This document shows positions 12,216 through 24,390 of a DNA stretch of 64,000 bases, piece by piece. The stretch is from Rhyacichthys aspro (Eukaryota > Chordata > Actinopteri > Gobiiformes > Rhyacichthyidae), in contig CM072154.1 of NCBI GenBank assembly GCA_036850595.1, positions 12,779,330 to 12,843,329 of the forward strand, given 5' to 3'. The notes below the pieces were generated by a model, which saw only the letters and a list, made by a program, of their open reading frames with translations, was not told where the DNA came from and ran no database searches. Within the stretch, counting starts at the first letter, position 1. Every line of letters starts with the position of its first letter. The translations under genes were made by a program, and so were the position numbers.

Positions 12216-15200
12216 CTGATGCACAAACACTGGCATATTTCACAAACAAGCCTTATCTGGGTGTGTGCTTAGCCTCGGCGTCACCTCAGATCAACAATAT
12301 TAATGCACTCCAAATATTAGTTTTCTCCCTCATTACCAAGCCGGGTGCTCTATGCCTGAACCCACAGCGGTCCTTGAGGATGAAGACAGCAGGATGTGTG
12401 TTTGTGCGCATATGAAGCCAATTACACTGTAACGCCTTTGCACCTAGTTATTTATTTTCCTAGACGTGTAGCATGCATTTGCAACAGATGAGTTTATATT
12501 GTTGCAGTGAATTGTTTTTGTGGCAGAATATGAATGCATTTATATGAGGGCCTTGACAGCCTCTCTAAAGAGTTGTTTCACGCTAAGCCTAAGTGGGAGA
12601 ATGGTAAATAGAAATGGAGTGGAGAGTTTGAGCTTTGTGGAATACCCATCTGCAGCTATTGGGGTGCTGACACTTTGGATTTGTTTCTCTTCACATTGGC
12701 TATTCCTTTTTAGGTGCCTCTTGTTTATCCATTATAGCTTTCATCCCCAATCTCCATACCGCCAAGTCTGCGTTTGTTTTGTCGGTGAAGTCTTTTCACT
12801 AAGAAATCACAGATTGATCTTAGAGACAAGGCTGTGGAATAACTCGCACATTGAAGGCACACAGTGTATTCAAATGCATCCATCGGGCTTAGAGCATGGA
12901 GGGAACTATTTCGAATGCTAGTGTAAAGATTATTTTTGACCGTTCAAATGAAATCATGCCTATTCTGTAATAATAAGGAAAATGTTTCTGCTGTGTGAAT
13001 GTCGAATGAATGAGACCACTTGTCTTGAAGCAATAGAAGAAGTAGCTTTTTATCTAAGTTTAACCTGAGAGTTCAGGTTGTGGGAACATTTGGGTTTTTA
13101 TCCTTTGTATTTAGTCATGAGAATCATCTGAAACTGCATGGTGAGCTCAGAAAGTTGTCTTGCATTCAGAGCAACTTTTGTGTGAAAATACTTTTGGGTA
13201 CATGTAGCAGAGAGGAATTTCATACACTTAACAGCCTTTTCAAGCTCACTTTGGTTAAGGAAACTATCATATTAGATCCAATCAGCGAGAGCCACGAGGT
13301 GAATTCTACTCAATTTGCCGCTCCAAATGTAATTCCAACACATACAAAGACACATGATGGCACTTGCGGAGATGTATTTTCTTCTTGGATTAAGCCTTAA
13401 GAACTTGTTTTTGGTGGAATTGAAAAATCAGCAGGTTCAAAAATGCTTGTGATTCTTAAGAAAATTCTGATTTGTGAATTTAGAAAGAAACACCTTGTAC
13501 AATGTTATATTCTATGTAAAACCTTGACCCTATTTGAACGGTCCCTGTGAGTAGATAGTCTATCCACAATGTATGTCATGCGGCTCACGAAAGTAGCTAT
13601 GTTTGCTTTCACGTCTGTTTCTGTAAAGTAAATGTAAAAAAGGGTTGCTGAATAGAAAGATATAGAAGAACCAGGGAACAGCAAATGAAATGATGGTTGG
13701 CAGGGTTCTAATAGGGTCATGGAGCCTAGTCTCTGAAGCACAATCCATTCGTCTCCAGGTTTATATATGGGTGTGTGTATGAACACCTGCTGCTTTTACC
13801 AGGGCAGAGGTGGCCTTTATACTGTGTGGATGTTATATATGTCACGCATAAATAATCCCAAACTTGGTCTCCAATATAAAATGATATATTATTATGAATG
13901 AGGATAATTCAGTCTTACAGCGAAGGCCAGTGATTATAGGATAAACATTCTCAGTTAGTTTTTTGTTTTTTATGTTACAAACCTGAAGAAGAAAGGTTGG
14001 GGGCAGTGGTTTGGTGGATCAAGGCGATCTACGATAGATTTTGGACATGTTGCACACCGACACAAAGCTTTGTTCTATCCTTTCACACACCAACACCTTT
14101 TTTGTTCCTCGGACAACCCTGAGGGAGAACATGTTTCCCAAGAGACTGTGGCGATAAATGAGGTCTAGATGCTGGTGGCATGGGAGAGGATGGGAAAAAA
14201 AGGGTACAGAACGAACAGGAGACACTAATGAAGTATGAAGGGCTGAACATGGCCGCATGGTTCCTGCCAACTGCTGCCAGAACTGCTTCCCACAGCTCCA
14301 CCTGCCCTAGGGACCAGAAGAGAGCTGGGCCAGTCTGGAGAGAGCCAAAAGTGGATCTCAAACTGAAACAAAAACAACAAAAAAGCACTGGGACGATTAT
14401 TATAATTTTATGTGCATTTTATTATAATTACACTTTACTTTTTTTTACCTCAGAGGAGCGTTTAAAGTTTCTTTCGCTTTCTCAGGTACTCACCTCTTTG
14501 TGCCCGGCACTTTCAAGCACTGTATAAAACACTGTTGCAAAAATGTCAAAGCTATTACTGTATCAGTCACACAGCTGGGTCTCCACAGTGCTCTTTTGCT
14601 GTTATTTAAACATGCCTGTCTTTATAAGTGCCCACACACTTGCCCATTCGCTGTAAATGTTCTTCCTTTTTTCAGTGAGCAGATTTTGAAAACCCAGATT
14701 CCATTTTGCACACTTGCTTTTTGGCTCCTCTCTGCCTTATCCTATCTGCTCATGTATACTATCTGTAGGAAGTGAGCTTATTCAACCAACAGCCATTCAT
14801 TCATAATTGATGGTAATGTTGCTCGTTGTATAGAGATGCTGTTATCATCACTTTTTGGTTTATTTGTGTGTATAATTATAAGCAAATTGTTAATTATTAA
14901 ACAACAACAAATATAGTATCTCAGCTGTAGATGATTTTAAAGCCTTCATATGAATAACGCCTGTTTACACACATCGCTCAGTTTTGTTGTTGTGTTCTGC
15001 ATGACAGTGATGGTGGATGGGGGGGCTTTCAAATGCAGCTTGTGCTTGGCTTGGTGCCAGACAGCGGGACAAATAAACCTCTAATGGGGACAAACATCCC
15101 ACTGAGGATACAGTACCAGCATCAAACAGCCCACTCCACTTTGAATTCAACCCAGTTCTTTTTAAACTGCTCTGCTAAGCTTATAGCTAAAGTGAAAATA

Positions 15201-15509
15201 ATAAAATTGCTTACGGTGCTGACTGCGAGATGAGCCATCAACTGAAGTGGCCAAATATCTTTTTAGAACATGAAAATGAGCAGGGGAGAAAATGAATAAA
15301 TAACTTTGTACCTGGAGCATTTGCACACTTTTATTTATGTCAGAAGCAGGTTGTTGCGTGTTTCTTTCCCATGTGTTTTTAGTGCCTCACTCTGATAAGT
15401 TCTCTACCGTCTGTTTTTCTTATCCCTCTCATTAAAAATTCCTTAATCTGCATTCCCCTCACTCAATCTATCGGTGTATATGTAAGTGCGTCTGAGAATG
15501 TACTGTATG
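12216..15509. other. Non-coding DNA, nothing recognised
   Basis: Contains several chance open frames (for example 133 codons at 12520-12921 and 106 codons at 13080-13400) with no domain, codon bias or homologue that I recognise. Around 14230-14345 the sequence is more GC-rich and open on both strands, but no splice-site pair supports an exon. Confidence 0.55.
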
Positions 15510-15579
15510 TGTGCGTGCCAGCTCAGGACGAGGCCCAGGGAGAGATAATGAAATAATAACTCTTATCAAACCACTGCAG

Positions 15580-16180
15580 ACTGAGGGGAGCTCCTTGTGT
15601 CTTTGCTGCTCTCCTCGCTGCCGCTCCACTCGTTCGCTCCTCTCTCGGCCTGATCCTGTCTCGCTCCTGCCGCCACTCAGCGCTCGGCGTGACGCTAACC
15701 CAGCTGCGAGTGTCGCTGATATTCAACTGCTGTGGGGTCTTTATCTGTGTGGGTTTCCTGCGAGCGATGATCCAGTATGCAGAGGTCGTTAAACTAACAC
15801 AGAAACTCGTATTTGGTTATTTCAATACTTGGATAAGGGGTCTTTAGACGGGAGAAGATGAAAGTCTTCCAAACAGTGGCCTCCGCCTCATTATGGATCC
15901 AGAGCTGCTCCTCGTCCTAGAGATAAATTATTCACATCATGGCCCAAATGAATAATATTCTTTTTAACCCTGCATGCATCCCTTCATCTCGTCATCCCGC
16001 CGACCTACCTCACCCACTGTGGGGAGTGTGGAGGACGGGGACCGCAGTGAGGATCCAGTGTCAGAACCTCCGATAAAGGACAGTTGGTGTCAGTCCGCTA
16101 ATGAACGCTCTTTTAGTAACAGGGCTTTAATGGGGTTCCTCCGGCTGATGCAGATCTCATTTACGCTCTGACGCTACATC
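15580..16180. promoter_or_regulatory. CpG-rich patch, possible alternative promoter or enhancer
   Basis: CpG dinucleotides are dense in 15610-15775 (about 17 in 165 bp, by eye), with a second weaker group at 15990-16180, against an AT-rich and CpG-poor background. In vertebrates such islands often mark transcription start sites or conserved enhancers. I see no clear TATA box, first exon or ATG-led known protein on either strand. An internal promoter of a long gene or a non-coding RNA start is an inference. Confidence 0.35.
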
Positions 16181-16353
16181 GGCGGTTGGCTGTAATCAAC
16201 GTGGAGCTCTTTCGCTTGTCTTTTTGGTCATGCTCAGAGCTGCTATTTAAATATAGCCTAAATGTGATACGTGTAATGATTATAGGATTCTTGTCCTATA
16301 ATTTGTCCTCAGATCTGATCGTTCAGGCAGACTCGAAAGCTCAGTTATGTTTT

Positions 16354-16921
16354 CTATTTGCCAGAGGTGTGTGCTTATGTCACATGACTCGAGTCAGACT
16401 TGAGTCACAAATTTGATGACTTTTGACTTGAGAAAATGTAAAAAGACATGGAACTCGACTTCACATGGACTTGATCCCTCTGACTTGAAAAGACTTGATG
16501 CTTCTCCCCCAAAGATTAAAAGAATGTTATTTAAAAAGTGTGCACAAAACTATTCCTTTCCTTAAAAGCCACACGTTACTCGCATGATGCTGCTTTCAAA
16601 TGCGCTCTGTAAAGCTAAGCGCTACCGGGCTTCACAACCAAAGGCCAAAACATTATTGCAATGCTTTTTTTGACTAAATATTCTATAGAAATACAAGCAC
16701 TTGTTTTATAATGTGAGATGCACTTATTTTATAATTTTGTGTTAAATAAAAACAGATTGTTTAATTTTAAGATAATATTAGTGTTGCTGAAAAGACTCGA
16801 AAGGACTTGAAACCTTGAAGTATTGGACTTGTGAGCCTTAACTTGGGACTTGACACGGGACTTGAGGTCAAAGACTTGAGACTTACTTGTAACTTGCAAA
16901 ACAATGACCTCTGCTATATGC
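16354..16921. mobile_element. hAT-like MITE with 8-bp target duplication
   Basis: The element body is 16362-16913 (552 bp). The left end starts CAGAGGTG and the reverse complement of the right end starts CAGAGGTC. The flanking 8-mers CTATTTGC (16354-16361) and CTATATGC (16914-16921) differ by one base, as expected for an aged 8-bp hAT target duplication. The interior is built from GACTTGAGTC-like units, and the right part reads acttacttgtaacttgcaaaacaatgac-type sequence common in ray-finned fish. No transposase frame is present, so it needs an outside hAT transposase. Confidence 0.85.
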
Positions 16922-19439
16922 ATCTGATATTTTGTGCTGTTTTCGCCTTTAAATGCTCACAGGTAAACATCCACCTTTCTGTATGAACCACTTTGCGTCT
17001 GTTTGGTTTGCGGTTAAGTAAAGTTCACAGCATCAAGTTAACTTTACTTTGTTTCTCTGGCCTCCACTCCATTGTGCATTGCCTGCTTGGCTCATTCACT
17101 GCCCCCTCTCTGTCTCTGTCTGTCGGCACTCACCTAACCGTTTAAAGAGAACATTAAAAAAAGATGGAAGGGAAAAGAGGAATGAGATGAAGGAGTGAAG
17201 GTGAAGGAGACGGTGCGGGGGGAGGGGAGGCGCAGAGGTGTGAGGCGGAGAACAGCACAAGCCTAAGCGATGCTGACAGGGACACATTTGCTCCAAAGTG
17301 TGGAATTGTGTTGTGTGAAATTGAAACGGCGGCAGCATCAGCAGCAGTTATTTGCAATACATTTCACCTTTTTTCTCCCTATGCCATCTCCGCCATTCCT
17401 TCCCCATTCGCTTACGGTATTTTTTTTTTGTCTACATCACAGTCTTTTGTCTCTTCATTCTTCATTTCCACCTCTCCCACTCCTTTTCCTTGTATATTCC
17501 TGCTCCTAATGCACCTTTGCGCGGCTGGTAGCCTTAAGGCCCACTGAGCGTCCTGTCCACACTTGACAGTTGACGCCCGGGCTTAGCTTCTTTCTCCTCC
17601 ACAGGCCTCTCTCCTCTGCAGCGTCACACTAAGCAGCAGTGACAGGCACCAAGGCTGTCAGCCAGTCAAAGAGCAGAATTAATTTGTTTAATTTCATACC
17701 TTTTCATTTAGCCACCATCTCAGCCAAAGCACGGGGTGTCAACGCATCCAATGAAATTTGCATGCATGCTATTTTTTTTGAAGGCTTTGGCTGGAAAAGG
17801 TGTTGGTTTATAGTGGCGGGTGACCGAGAGTGCCAGCAGAGGGTGGCTGACAGGAAAACACATATTTATATCAGGATGTAATAGTGTTTCTAATAATAAA
17901 AATGCAGCTTTTAAATATAACATTTCCTTGCTGATTAAACAAGTCATTTTGAGATCCAGCAGCCTTCTAATAACATTGCTGGAAGACCTGTTAAGGAAAT
18001 TGAAAGTGACGAGGTTTAGCACCACAACCACTTTGTTAAGGAGCTCACATTCTTTTCACATTATGAAAATATTAATTATTCTGAATTTTGTGGCATGCCT
18101 TTTCCACACACGTACTGAATATTTGAGAGACATTTTATAGACTCAGACACTAACTAAAAATGAAGCAGAAACAGATGTACAATTACAATCAATTCTCCGC
18201 ACCCGGAATGGTTTCAACGCCACTCCAGAGAGCCGTTGAAGAAGCAATACCCAATCTAGCCCATGAATTTATGCACTGCTTCCATCACTAGGCACTGCAG
18301 TTCTAGTTTCCCACTGGGCACAGTGATACATTTGAATAAGATGTAATAAATAAGGTCTATATGGCATGGACCCAAGGGATTATCACATTCTGCTGTGACA
18401 AAGATGGTTTCCACCAATAGCACAATTCAATTCTGGAGGCCTGCGAGTTGAGGAATTGTAATGGAGCATTTCAATGAACTCCCATCAAGTCACAGACCGA
18501 CTCTAGGTTTAAGGTGGTTCAAAGATGTGCTGGGTGTTCTATAATCATACAATGGGCGGTCTCTACAGTAAGAAATCATAGATCCTACTTTGGCACAAAT
18601 ACACAAGCCACTTATAAAAATGGTTTGGTCATTGTCCAGCAAAAGTAAAGGATCATTTACTTTAAACACTACTTTACCAAGGATTGGTATCTTCATCATA
18701 TGCTATTCAGGTCATTGATAATAAGGATGGCCTTGTGTACCAATAGGTCCCAGGACTGAGAGGTTCACAGGGTCATGCAGTAAAAATGTGTTGCATCTAA
18801 GTGACATTTGAACATTGAACTGTGTGTGTTACTGGGAAATGCTTGTTTTCTTTGAGGATGGTTGGCTCATAATAGGTCCCTTATATTTGTAGACCCTGGG
18901 CATTAGGCCAGGCTAGCTGCTGCGTTAAGGCAGCCTTTAAATAATCATTGCAATTTTTGGTACCACTATAATGAGCCACTATGTACATATAGTCTAAAAC
19001 ACAAAAAATTACAAAAATGTCAGTTTAGACAATGTTATAGAAACTGCATAGCGAAGAAAGCTAAAAACAAACATAAATAAAATGGATGTTTTGTTTCTTG
19101 TTTTGAATGTCTAATTATTAATTACAGCTTACATTACATGGTACCATGCACTATCTACTAACTGCGATACATACAAACTCCTGTGGGGCATATTAGCATG
19201 CAGTATAAACCACAATACTTTCTATTAATTACAGCAGAGCAGAAAATCACTTGTATCAGCAGGCAGTAAAGCTGTGTTAATCCACACTTCTGTTTTGGTT
19301 TTAATATTAATGTGTTCATAAAAAGCTGGCTCTGATTAGTAGGACCTCCAGGCCTAGTAAAAGAGGCTTTGGGAATTTGTGAAAAATACTTAAAATATAA
19401 AAGACATATGGGAAGTGTAATTCTTAATATACCAGTACC
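16922..19439. other. Non-coding DNA with a purine block and a pyrimidine block
   Basis: 17155-17255 is purine-rich on the + strand with a G6-A-G4 core; 17360-17505 is pyrimidine-rich. Short Ser/Leu/Phe-rich open frames here reflect that composition. The remainder (17640-19439) is unique-looking with no exon. 18890-18960 has an A/T-rich conserved-looking segment. No repeat ends were recognised at 18160-18740, although it could be an old unrecognised transposon. Confidence 0.5.
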
Positions 19440-19440
19440 A

Positions 19441-19549
19441 TTGAGACAGAGGAGAATAACAATGGGCAAATGACCTGAGCCAGAATGGAACCCGGGTCTC
19501 CCAAGTATGTTGTATGCACTCTCCCAGGTAAACCACTGAAGCACCCCAG
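19441..19549 (-). mobile_element. tRNA-derived SINE relic (5' part)
   Basis: On the minus strand the sequence begins CTGGGGTGCTTCAGTGG, has an A-box-like TGGTTTACCTGG (19524-19535), and about 31 nt further on a B-box GGTTCCATTCT (19482-19492) preceded by GAGACCCGG. This is the RNA polymerase III internal promoter layout of a tRNA-derived SINE head. The far end of the element toward 19400 could not be defined, and no poly(A) tail or target duplication was identified. Confidence 0.65.
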
Positions 19550-20330
19550 TTATTTGCATTAAAAAATAAAGCCTCTAGTTGACTTATACTATAGAGAAAC
19601 TCAACTTTGTCCTGAGAGAGACCGAGGCGAAGTTTCCCTGACAGGTTACCTCGAGGAGCTCTCTGAAAGCACTGCACACTCTCAGTGCGAGAAGCTAATG
19701 TGTTTGACCCCTCTTTCCCTAAGGAAGTGCTTCCTGGTGTTTGCAGATGAATGAATCAGCTTGTTTATAAAAGCTCCTCATCAGTCAAACAATTTTCTGC
19801 CTCCTACTCTATTTAGTCTGTGTGTTCTTTTTTCAGTGTATCCCGACAGAGCAAAACAATCAATAGTTGCATTTAATATACAGTAGTAAAAAGTTAGCAT
19901 TTTTTCTTCTTCCTCAGCATCTGCTCATTAATCCATGTGGGTATTATATTCAGTGCTTCAAACATCATAACTTTTCCCTCAGTCTCTTGTGTGAATGGCA
20001 CCAGGTTGCATTGGGGTCAGCTATTTTAATATTCCCTCCACCAGGAATCTTTCTTAAGATCTCGATAAAAAGCGCTATTATTTGTACCATCTGCTTGCAT
20101 AGTGGACAATGACTTCATGAAATGTTAACTCTTCTCCTCTGCTGCTGCTGTTTTTCAAGCCATTCTTTATCTCTATTCTGATCCTTTATGTTTGCCTCAT
20201 TTTCATACATATTACAATGCTGCTATTCTTATCCATTCCTGTCCTTGACTATAGAATGGCTCTTTTCTCTCTATGGGGAGTGACATACACTAACATATAA
20301 CCAATGGTGCATCTGCATGTGCATTAGGAT

Positions 20331-20368
20331 GTGGCTAAAATAACTATATGTGGCTAAAATAACTATAT
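20331..20368. repeat. Perfect 19-bp tandem duplication
   Basis: GTGGCTAAAATAACTATAT occurs twice head to tail without a mismatch (20331-20349 and 20350-20368). The absence of differences suggests a recent duplication, probably replication slippage. Confidence 0.95.
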
Positions 20369-22592
20369 CTCCAAAACATGGTATAGTATAATATGTTATA
20401 CTGGTACAAGCAACACTCAGCACAAGAGTCAATACTTAACACGTGGAGTGTCAGCATATGAGGAGAAAAAATACATTCCAACATTTCTGTTATCTATACA
20501 ACACCAAAGACCTTCCCTGATGGTGAATGTTGGTCTAATAAAAAGCTAACTCACATAAAACACTGGAATATTGGTTATAAAAGAAAGCTCCAAACATGCA
20601 GATCTTTTAGAAGCGTTTAGACAAGGTCAGCAGTAGAACAGCCAGCTCATGTTTCTGAGATGAAAGGGACACAGGTGTGTTTGTGCAAGCACATTTCACA
20701 TAAAGAGCTTTTTCATCATTCCTCTCTGTTTCTGAACTAAATGTGTACACAGTCAAAAACACACAGATGGTCACATGGTGAAGGCCTTGCCCTCAACTTT
20801 GTGGGATCCAGAGGTTTTGACTTCTTTGCTCCTCTATCCTGTCACTAGCGCAATGAGTGATGAGGGTCAGTGCCCAGGTTAAATGACCAGACTCAAAACC
20901 CATCATCCAAGCGGCAAGTTGCTCGGTAACTGTTGTCACGGCGAAGCACAGTCACTGAGTGCCAAAACTCACCTTTTTTAGACACACTTGGCCATTGAGT
21001 TGAGTTTTGGGAGCAGTACAACACAGTGATAGATGAATTAGATAGTGCTGATAGAATGTGAGAATGTGCATACATCCACATCCAGGCCAGGTAAGTGAGC
21101 TTATCCCCCTGCGGCACAGGCTCACAGGCTGCGAGGCTGAGAGGCTGCTCAGCGATCAGTGAAATGGAGTGCTGCTCAGTGCAGACTGAGCTTTATTCTC
21201 TGGTCTCTTTCCCACTGAGTCAGAAGCACATCCAGTACCAAACCACTTAGATCCTCGTCCTCATGGGTGAACAGCACCAGTTCAATCACATAAAACCACC
21301 ATCTTATTGGATACATTATAAGAACTCCTCTGTTTATGGCCCTGTTCATATCTTACATATTTTCACCATTTAATAAGTGGTGGACCATTCATGTTCACAC
21401 CTTGAAATAACATGGATGTTCTTGCATGACTTACCTGCACTATATGCACATAAACACATCCATTTCATTAGATCTTCCTTATAGTGTACGCTTTATAGAG
21501 TCACGGCCACAAAACATCCGTAGGGTACTTTCCAATGTGTGCATTGCATTAAAAATCCCTGTTGCACCCTGGGAACATGTCACCACTCTCATGTTGTTAC
21601 TGATGTTATAAATACGCTTCAGTTATTAGCAAATATTCTAAACTCCATGTCATTGTACTTCTGTTAATAAATACAAAGCTAATTCACTTTCAAAATGAGT
21701 CCTGATCTGGCATGACATTAATGCTGGCAGCTTGACACCAATCACTCAAGAATGCATTTAATGTGTGAATGTTTTTGTTTCTTTTAGATTTAAACGCAAT
21801 ATAGGTGCCTTTTTGTGTCAGTGATGTGGGTTGAAAGCCTTTCTTTTCTGTGGTTATTAAGAATATGCATGGCTTTTTCATGGAACTTCTTCTGGAGCTG
21901 ATTTGGGATCTATAACAAATGTTAAATATCAAGTGTATTGAAAAAAGCTCACTCAAAGTTGGCATTGATTTTTTTGTTTGTTTTTTTTGTTACTGCATCC
22001 ATGTGTGTCCCGCTCGTGTGCTGGTGTCGGTATCAGTTTGGTCTGTAGCAGAGGGCGGTGTCAGTTCTAATCTGGGACAGAGCAGCGATGGAAAGGTCAA
22101 CTCCGCAGTGCAACACACAGAGATAAAGACACAAACACACACGATATGGACACGTATAGGCACTTTGAAAAGCAAGAGCACAAAGGAAGATATTTATGGG
22201 AAACATGGCTCACGTGAAAAGGTCAAGATGCACACTGGGGACTCACAGCTGTATGCCACCTAGCTGCATGTCCGTACACTTACTGTGCATGTGTGAGAGA
22301 GAGGCTCGTGTGCTTTTTGGTGCCCGTGTGATGTTCCTCATGGGAGGCGAAAAGACAATGTTACAGTGCAGTAAGAATCCAGAGCGGAGTATAAAAGGGA
22401 TGGGAGCCAAGAGAGTTGAGTGTGAATTTCCTTAAAGTGCTCCATTTGGTGAATCATTATTTTCACTAAAGCCGCAAAGAGCATTCTGTACCCCCAAGGA
22501 GCCGCTCCTTCCCCTTCCCTTCCTCACAAATGTCAGGTGTTTATTTTTACTGCTCGAATCGTTCACTGTACCATCAATGAATTATGCATTGT

Positions 22593-22622
22593 AAAAAAAA
22601 AAAGAAAAAAAAAAAAAGAAAA
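22593..22622. repeat. A-rich tract
   Basis: About 30 bp of A interrupted by single G residues (A11 G A13 G A4). It might be a decayed poly(A) tail, but nothing upstream is recognisable as a retroposon body. Confidence 0.85.
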
Positions 22623-23539
22623 GTGGGCATTTTCTTTTCTGTTGCTATTTGCTTATAATCATTTTCTCAGAACTGCTGATCCAGGCTGATAGATTATGTC
22701 TGTGGATTCAAGACCGTATTGCTTACTCATGCATATCTGTCGTGGCGGTGATTGTGTCCTCTCTGTGGGATCTGGCCGGAGCCGTACAATCAGCTCAGTG
22801 TGATAAATAGCAACATGGAGAGAACAAACCTTGCTGTCACTACAAATAAACATCTGTGGGGGCGCCTCAAGGCCGGCACTGGCTTCCTCTTAACACAGAT
22901 GCAAAAACACACACAGACAAACACATACATACAGACAGACTCGCACATCGGAATCACAGTCCGCCTCCTCCCACCGATTCAATTGTTCAGAAGGTTAGTA
23001 TCCTCTCCTGCGTATTACTTCGATCTGTAGAAACAAACGCCTGCGCTCCCTCTGGATTTGGAGATAAGCAGATTGGTTTGTCCTTTGGTGAAGACAAAAG
23101 CAGCTCAGTCCACACAAAGGTTTATAAAATGGCACCACAGTGGTAGGGAAGAGACCGCTCACACAGAAACCTCCAAAGCCTAAATCTATTGCCGGAAAAT
23201 GTCACTTCCCATATTCATAATAAAGACATGCAAATTCCTACCCAGGTAATTTTGTCATGGTTTTAGATCTGGTCTCCTGCTTTCACAAGGCTAGCCATTT
23301 GAGCTCAATATTCTTTTGTAGTTAGTTGGAATTCACTCGGCTGTCACCTCTAGCTCTTTCATTTAGAAGGACAGATATTTCTTTCCACTGATCGGCAAAC
23401 ATTTCTAGTTTGAGCAGCTGGCTTTTGCACTGCTGCCTCTCTTCGTGTTGGAGAACAATGAGAAGTTGAGCAGACTGCGTGGTTCCATCGAGTGTTTTGA
23501 AATGCTAATCACAATTGATCTGGATGGGGATATTAAAAA

Positions 23540-23700
23540 AGTGGGGTGATTGCTGTCAGAGTGCGCAGTGTGGGGCTGATTCAATGCACCATAAATATTA
23601 ATGGTGGCTGCCCATCAGAGCTGGCAAGTCACTGACAGTCCCATGATTACCCACTGAGTGCAGCACGCACCGATCTGTACAAGTGATTGGTTCAGACACC
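23540..23700. promoter_or_regulatory. Candidate conserved element around a MEF2-like near-palindrome
   Basis: The 20-bp near-palindrome CACCATAAATATTAATGGTG (23587-23606) matches its own reverse complement at all but two positions. It holds an A/T core similar to MEF2 or POU sites. It sits in unique sequence without repeats. Function is inferred from motif shape alone. Confidence 0.2.
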
Positions 23701-24305
23701 CCCACCCATGCATGCAAAGTTCTACAAATAGAGAGAGGAGCTGTAATTGAAAAGATAAACAGCCATGGCGGCGTGTGCAGTGTCAGGGTTGATTAGGCAG
23801 GACTTGTCTTACCTGCGTGGGATTTATTAGGATCTAAATGAAGATGTCCGGTCTCTCTCGGGAACAGCTGTAGACACAGTGGCCATCGGCAACAGCTTAA
23901 CTTTTTTGTTTGTGGCCCAACACTAGGGCACAGGGGTTATAAATAAACAGGAATAAAAACATACATGCCAATAATGTTTCAACAACAACCAACTCATCAC
24001 ATAAGGTTATCCAGAGGTGTAATAGAGTGGGATTTCAATACTATTTTGTCCTTGCTACCTAAAGTACCTTTTAATGATCAGTGCTGCGCTTTTGTTTGGA
24101 AAATGCATGTTTACCTTTCTGTTAAAAGTGACCTTGTAACAAAACAGAATGACTTTTATGGTTTTGATAAATGCTCTTCTCTTAAGTTGAAAATTTGTCA
24201 AATTTGTCTGACCTTTATTTAACAAGGATGGTTCCTTTAAGATTACAAATATCTTTTCAAGGGAGTCCTGCTAACATAGGCAATCTATCATGTTTTTGAT
24301 GGTAA

Positions 24306-24390
24306 ACCTGGAGCAATTGGAGAAAGCCTATGCACAACCAGGGACCATCATACTGTGCGACCGGAGTGCTAACCATTTTACCAGCCAACC
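24306..24390 (-). mobile_element. tRNA-derived SINE relic, internally deleted
   Basis: On the minus strand the order is GGCTGGTAAAATGGTTAGCACTC, then GGTCCCTGGTTGTG, then GGCTTTCTCCAATTG. This parallels a widespread fish SINE that runs from '...gtggttagcactgtcgcctcacag' through a B-box region to '...gtgggttttctcc'. The middle appears deleted, leaving about 85 bp. Assignment is by recollection of the family layout, so the subfamily is left open. Confidence 0.55.

Larger units (their letters stand above)
19550..24305. other. Non-coding DNA, mostly unique-looking
   Basis: No exon accepted. It contains a perfect 19-bp tandem duplication (20331-20368), an A-rich tract (22593-22622) and a near-palindromic A/T motif (23587-23606). 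GTAAGT at 21091 follows GGCCAG but has no pyrimidine tract. On the minus strand, 23813-23867 looks like an exon but was rejected. Otherwise nothing recognised. Confidence 0.5.

Noticed and set aside
18160..18740. Possible old DNA transposon
   Set aside because: The sequence has a mixed, transposon-like feel, but I could find neither terminal inverted repeats nor a target duplication.
21070..21100. GGCCAG|GTAAGTGAG as a second recursive splice site
   Set aside because: The junction is perfect, but the 40 bases upstream are purine-mixed with no pyrimidine tract.
23813..23867. Minus-strand 55-nt exon candidate (TGTCTACAG acceptor, CGCAG|GTAAGAC donor, open frame)
   Set aside because: The donor is excellent and one frame is open, but the acceptor has a poor pyrimidine tract, the length is not a multiple of three, and it is opposite to the strand of the better candidates. 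Worth revisiting if antisense transcripts are found.
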